Positions 61,801 to 64,000 of a DNA stretch of 64,000 nt are shown piece by piece. A model generated the notes under the pieces. It did not search any database. It saw only the letters and a list, made by a program, of their open reading frames with translations, and was not told the origin of the DNA. The translations under genes were made by a program, and so were the position numbers. The number at the start of each line of letters is the position of its first letter. The stretch's first letter is position 1. The stretch comes from AP-15 sp963846635 (GTDB taxonomy: Bacteria; Pseudomonadota; Alphaproteobacteria; ATCC43930; CGMCC-115725), in assembly GCA_963846635.1 (NCBI GenBank), contig CAWJXM010000003.1:363054-427053 (forward strand), in the 5' to 3' direction.

Positions 61801-63330
61801 TGGGGTGTTTGAGGTCAAGGCCTTTTATTGCAGCATAGCGCTTTCTCTTTGCCGCTTGGATCCAGAGCGTGAGCCCGTCTTTGCCATGCGGTCCCGGTGA
61901 CCGCATCACCTCACATCCGGTCGAGCGGTCGGGCTCGGACCATAATCCCTCATGCTCGAGGGCATCGGGCTCGGGGTGGCGGGACCATCCTTTTTCGCGG
62001 CATTTTGCTGCCATGGGGGCAAGTCTCGGTCACCGCCCGCCCGGATCCGGCGAAGCCGTCGCGTTCAGCTTCGCTGGATGGCAACTTGGGTTATCGGATC
62101 ACGCCGCCTTGACGGTGGCGCCCTCCGGAACGATGCCTTGCGTAACATAGCGCCACAGGGCGACGAGCAGCTTCCGGGCCAAGGCCACGATAGCGATGCG
62201 CCGGACCCGTCCCTTCGCTGTGCCGACCCGATTGTGGAACCAGCGGCTCAAGGCCGAGTTCGGCTGATGACGCAGCCAAAACCAGGCGAGTTCGATCATG
62301 ACGTGCCGCAAGCGGTGATTGCCTGCCTTGGAGATGCCCTGGTTCCGGTTGGTCCCACCGCTCTGCCAAGGGCTCGGCGCCAGTCCGGCGTAAGCGGCCA
62401 CTTGGCCCCGGTTGGTGAAGCTGCGGAACAACCCCTCGAGCCAGACAAGCGAGGCGAATTCGATCCCCACGCCCTTGAGCTTGATCAGCAGTGCGCTCGG
62501 GTTTGTCCGTTCCGTCGTCTGCGTGCGCACCAATGCGTCACGTGCCCGCTCGACGGTGGCGAGTTGGGTCGCCACCACGTCGATCCGGGCCAGTTCCCGG
62601 CGGATTTCGGCTTTGAGCCGTTCCGGCAGCAGGCGCCCATCGCCGGTCCGCAGCGCATCGAGACGGTCGAGACGATCGGGCTTCAATGGATCGTATCCCC
62701 GGATGCCCTGCCCGCTGAGCAGCCCTTTGATCCGATTGGTGTGCTGGATACGCTCCTTGAGCAAGGTGCCGCGCTCCCGTGACAGGCGCCGCTGATCTTC
62801 CTCTTCCGGGCTTGGCGGCCGAACCATGGAGCAGACCCGCCGCTCCCCGCGCGCCCAGGCCATCAGCGTCCGTAACAGGCTCACGCCGTCGATCGCATCC
62901 GTCTTGGCGCGCCGATGGCGCCGGGCAACCGCGATCGAGGCCGCCTCGACGACATAGCTCTCGATCCCGCTTTGGACAAGCAGGCGATGAATTCAAAAGC
63001 CGTCCAGTCCAGCCTCCTGAATGACCACAACCTTTACCGAGACGCCGCGGCGCTGCTCGGCCTTCGCCTTCAAGCGCGCAAAAAGGATGAGCAGCGAAGC
63101 GCCGTCACCGCCCGCAACGACATGCTTGGAAAACTTCTCCTCGTCCGGACTGTTGGCTGTCACCAGCCACTTTGCTTTGCTCAATTCGAGCGAGGCGAAC
63201 AGCGTGTTAGAGTGATCTAGGGTGGTGGTCTCGACAGTGGTTGCGGGGGTCTCGGTCGGCATCGGGGGCCTCCATGCTGGTGTGTGGAAGCTCAGCCTAC
63301 CAACTCAGGCTACCGTCCACCCGCATAGGA
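61801..63330 (-). mobile_element. IS110-family element inside IS630
   Basis: The block interrupts IS630 between the codons for PEFARKR and GAIEHLY. No obvious inverted repeats or duplication are seen, as expected for IS110. About 300 non-coding bases (61801-62098) follow the transposase stop. Confidence 0.78.
62099..63262 (-). pseudogene. IS110-family transposase with in-frame TGA
   Basis: From ATG 63262 (MPTETPATTVETTTLDHSNT) the product reads LFASLELSKAKWLVTANSPD, then VVIQEAGLDGF and TGA at 62993-62995, where relatives have Trp. The frame continues IHRLLVQSGIESYVVEAASI, RRAKTDAIDGVSLLRTLMAW and AYAGLAPSPWQSGGTNRNQG to the normal end at 62099. A TGG-to-TGA change explains it. The rest is full length, 388 codons. 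Confidence 0.85.
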
Positions 63331-63906
63331 TCTTTTTCGTGCAAACTCGGGATCGACCCGCTCGCCAAACCAGGTTTCCTCCCGCCGCCATTGGAGACCC
63401 TCAGCGAGCAGGATTTCGCCGATGCGGCTGCGGAACATGCCAATCCCCTGTTCGCTCAGATAGGCGACCAGACGGTCGAGCGTCCAGCAGGCAAACGGCA
63501 AGCCCAGTTCCGCCGGGCGCGTCAGCGCGGTGCGAATGACCCGGCTCCGTTCCTCGGCGGAGTAGGTCGGCGGCCGCCCCGAGCGCATGTCCTCCTCCAA
63601 TCCTTGGAGACCGCGCGCGTTGAAGCGCTTGATCCAGAACCGGACGGTCTCACCGTACAGCCCCATCCGGGCGGCAATCTCCGGTGCGCTCAACCGCTCC
63701 TCGACGGCACGCATGATAATCTGCGCCCGCCGGACCAGACCCGCACCGCGTTTGCGCGAGTGCGCCAGCTCCGTCAATTGCCCGACCTCCTCGGGGCTGA
63801 GAGTACGGACACGGATGGTCATGGTTCGAGATCCTCGGCAGGACGATGCTCCTCTGTAAACCATCCGCAGCCGAGAAAGTTCGCTCAAACTTGCCGGATG
63901 CACCAC

Positions 63907-64000
63907 TAAGCCCCGGTTTCAATTCCAACGCGCCAACTCTGACGCAAGATTATTGCCGAATTCTGTTTGGAATCCGCTAACTTGACGATGCCCTTTATCG
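63907..64000. other. Window end, no gene seen
   Basis: Ninety-four bases follow the IS630 end; nothing was recognised. Confidence 0.4.

Larger units (their letters stand above)
61143..63906 (-). pseudogene. IS630-family element and transposase, split by IS110 and a 20-base repeat
   Basis: The element's ends are GTGGTGCATCCG near 61143 and CGGATGCACCAC ending 63906, with TA next to each. The N-terminal half (63325-63823) reads MTIRVRTLSPEEVGQLTELA, LSAPEIAARMGLYGETVRFW and MRSGRPPTYSAEERSRVIRT, ending RVDPEFARKR. The C-terminal half (61155-61800) begins GAIEHLYTAPPAGSVVVCLD, then DYGRWGVAGYVFGA. After the 20-base repeat and a frame change it reads PATGAAFTTTYEGRTTANWI, AVADNLNTHSALDVLL and KYAAYLNLIEPWWKVLRSLA with the DDE Asp and Glu. 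An IS110 element occupies 61801-63330. Confidence 0.82.

Noticed and set aside
13748..62995. Stop-codon reassignment (TAG, TAA and TGA in genes)
   Set aside because: All three stop codons also serve as ordinary terminators of intact genes nearby, and the three changes are simple transitions in decaying genes.

Overview
The window is a GC-rich, alphaproteobacterial accessory region. This is inferred from an orphan RepC of the repABC plasmid type, an EcfG-like promoter in front of a CsbD gene, a DUF1612-type protein of rhizobial plasmids, and the particular IS families present. It reads as a plasmid or a plasmid-derived island heavily damaged by transposition. No rRNA, tRNA or CRISPR array was recognised.

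Region by region: 1-5.0 kb is a nest of IS fragments (IS1634, IS110, IS4, IS481, IS982, IS3). 5.3-8.1 kb holds plasmid pieces: repC with a probable antisense control RNA, a small ribbon-helix-helix-like gene, and the end of a MobF relaxase. 8.1-9.2 kb is IS1 plus an IS3 remnant. 9.2-15.0 kb carries stress and signalling genes (csbD, an ECF sigma factor, mscL, a broken histidine phosphatase, a truncated CACHE sensor), cut by IS1595 and IS982. 16-17.8 kb has an ISAs1 remnant, a umuC fragment and a coiled-coil/winged-helix gene. 17.8-22.4 kb is a complete Tn3-family transposon with a tyrosine recombinase and a 5-bp target duplication. 22.6-34.1 kb mixes IS110, an alpha/beta-hydrolase-methyltransferase fusion, ISAs1, a DUF3300 protein, a dienelactone hydrolase, an integrase fragment and a DHA2 efflux pump. 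34.1-36.7 kb is a Tn3 transposase remnant split by IS1380, then an IS5 fragment. 37.2-41.3 kb holds a NIPSNAP protein, a second DHA2 pump and two pentapeptide-repeat proteins. 41.4-48.8 kb is a second plasmid backbone: a primase remnant, parA, a ribbon-helix-helix gene, a DUF1612 gene and a UvrD-like helicase. 48.9-58.6 kb is a cluster of large secreted hydrolases (DUF6351, two tannase/feruloyl-esterase proteins, two Abhydrolase_10 proteins, one truncated). 58.6-64 kb has a PRC-barrel protein, a class III nucleotide cyclase and nested IS5/IS630/IS110 elements.

The most notable structure is at 43.17-44.54 kb. Five arrays of TGCA-like tetramers, each repeated at exactly 8-bp spacing, surround a ParA/ribbon-helix-helix partition pair. 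The longest array keeps one register across 128 bp, through the 3' end of parA and into the leader of the next gene. This looks like a large centromere of the TP228 parH type, but with a different box.

A second theme is short palindromic or near-palindromic inserts inside transposase genes. A shared 20-base sequence occurs three times, each time shifting frame by the same amount. A 20-base GC hairpin and a 24-base in-frame hairpin lie in two other transposases. Three genes also carry single in-frame stop codons, so much of the region is decaying.
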